DNA of 22,679 nucleotides from Bacillota bacterium. GTDB taxonomy: Bacteria > Bacillota > Clostridia > Lachnospirales > Lachnospiraceae. The notes under the pieces were generated by a model. It saw only the letters and a list, made by a program, of their open reading frames with translations. It was not told where the DNA came from and searched no databases. Positions within the stretch are counted from its first letter, which is position 1, and every line of letters starts with the position of its first letter. The stretch is taken from NCBI GenBank assembly GCA_023407575.1, contig JAEYLX010000047.1, forward strand, positions 1 through 22,679. The letters run 5' to 3'. Positions 22,585-22,679 of the stretch are shown here, one piece after another. A program made the position numbers and the translations under genes.

Positions 22585-22616
22585 CTTGCTAATAAAAGTT
22601 GAATGGTTAGCAAGCA
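22583..22616. repeat. Inverted repeat TGCTTGCTAA / TTAGCAAGCA
   Basis: Perfect 10-base arms (22583-22592 and 22607-22616) separated by 14 bases, just outside the tRNA remnant, followed by TTTT on the plus strand. It could be a terminator or a protein-binding site. The TTAGCA core recurs twice more before the window ends. Confidence 0.6.
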
Positions 22617-22679
22617 TTTTGATTGGTTAGGCCCCTTTTCATTAGCAGGATTTTTGCTAATATTAGCAGAAATTTTCGC

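Noticed and set aside
22386..22613. 75-codon minus-strand frame at the right end
   Set aside because: It runs antisense through the tRNA remnant and has a random-looking composition.

Overview
This window looks like a piece of a Clostridia chromosome, probably a gut Oscillospirales/Ruminococcaceae-type Firmicute. The signs are strong Shine-Dalgarno sequences, a sigma-A-type promoter, a Gram-positive surface protein with aromatic wall-binding repeats, a TagGH/Wzm-Wzt-type exporter and a DUF6017-type protein of Firmicute integrative elements. The taxon is inferred from gene content only.

Positions 19916 down to 1 hold one long minus-strand gene run, nearly all with overlaps or gaps under 50 bp, read as a surface-polysaccharide operon. 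A clear promoter (TTGACG, 17 bp, TACACT; 20026-19998) precedes it. In transcription order it encodes: a degenerate tyrosine-recombinase-like protein; an ABC-2 permease with an extra extracytoplasmic domain; its ATPase; a GT32-type and a GT2-like glycosyltransferase; RfbF and RfbG (glucose-1-P to CDP-4-keto-6-deoxyglucose); a Nudix hydrolase; an acetolactate-synthase/YerE-like ThDP enzyme; a split transketolase; a DRE-TIM (HMGL-like) aldolase; a fusion of a catalytically degenerate copy of that aldolase with a glycosyltransferase; a GT2; an SDR reductase/epimerase; an acyltransferase-3 membrane protein whose first codons contain (GA)9; an RmlC-like epimerase; and, running off the left edge, a secreted transglutaminase-like protein with wall-binding repeats.

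The most interesting content is the sugar module at 3775-15078. RfbF/RfbG supply a CDP-4-keto-6-deoxy sugar, and three ThDP proteins plus a carbon-carbon aldolase are co-transcribed with them. No 3-deoxygenation genes and no dTDP-rhamnose genes are present. This points to a branched or chain-extended CDP-sugar, then glycosyl transfer (perhaps by the pseudo-aldolase/GT fusion), phase-variable acylation and ABC export. The product is inferred, not shown.

Positions 19932-22548 look like an eroded mobile-element end. They hold the promoter region with two plus-strand terminators, a truncated tyrosine recombinase joined head-to-head with a truncated AAA/DUF4143 ATPase, a DUF6017-type protein, small ORFs and finally the 3' half of a tRNA-Arg(CCU) gene without its 5' half. 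That last feature is what the right attachment site of a tRNA-integrating element looks like, with the element lying to the left. Beyond it (22549-22679) I see only inverted and direct repeats built on TTAGCA.
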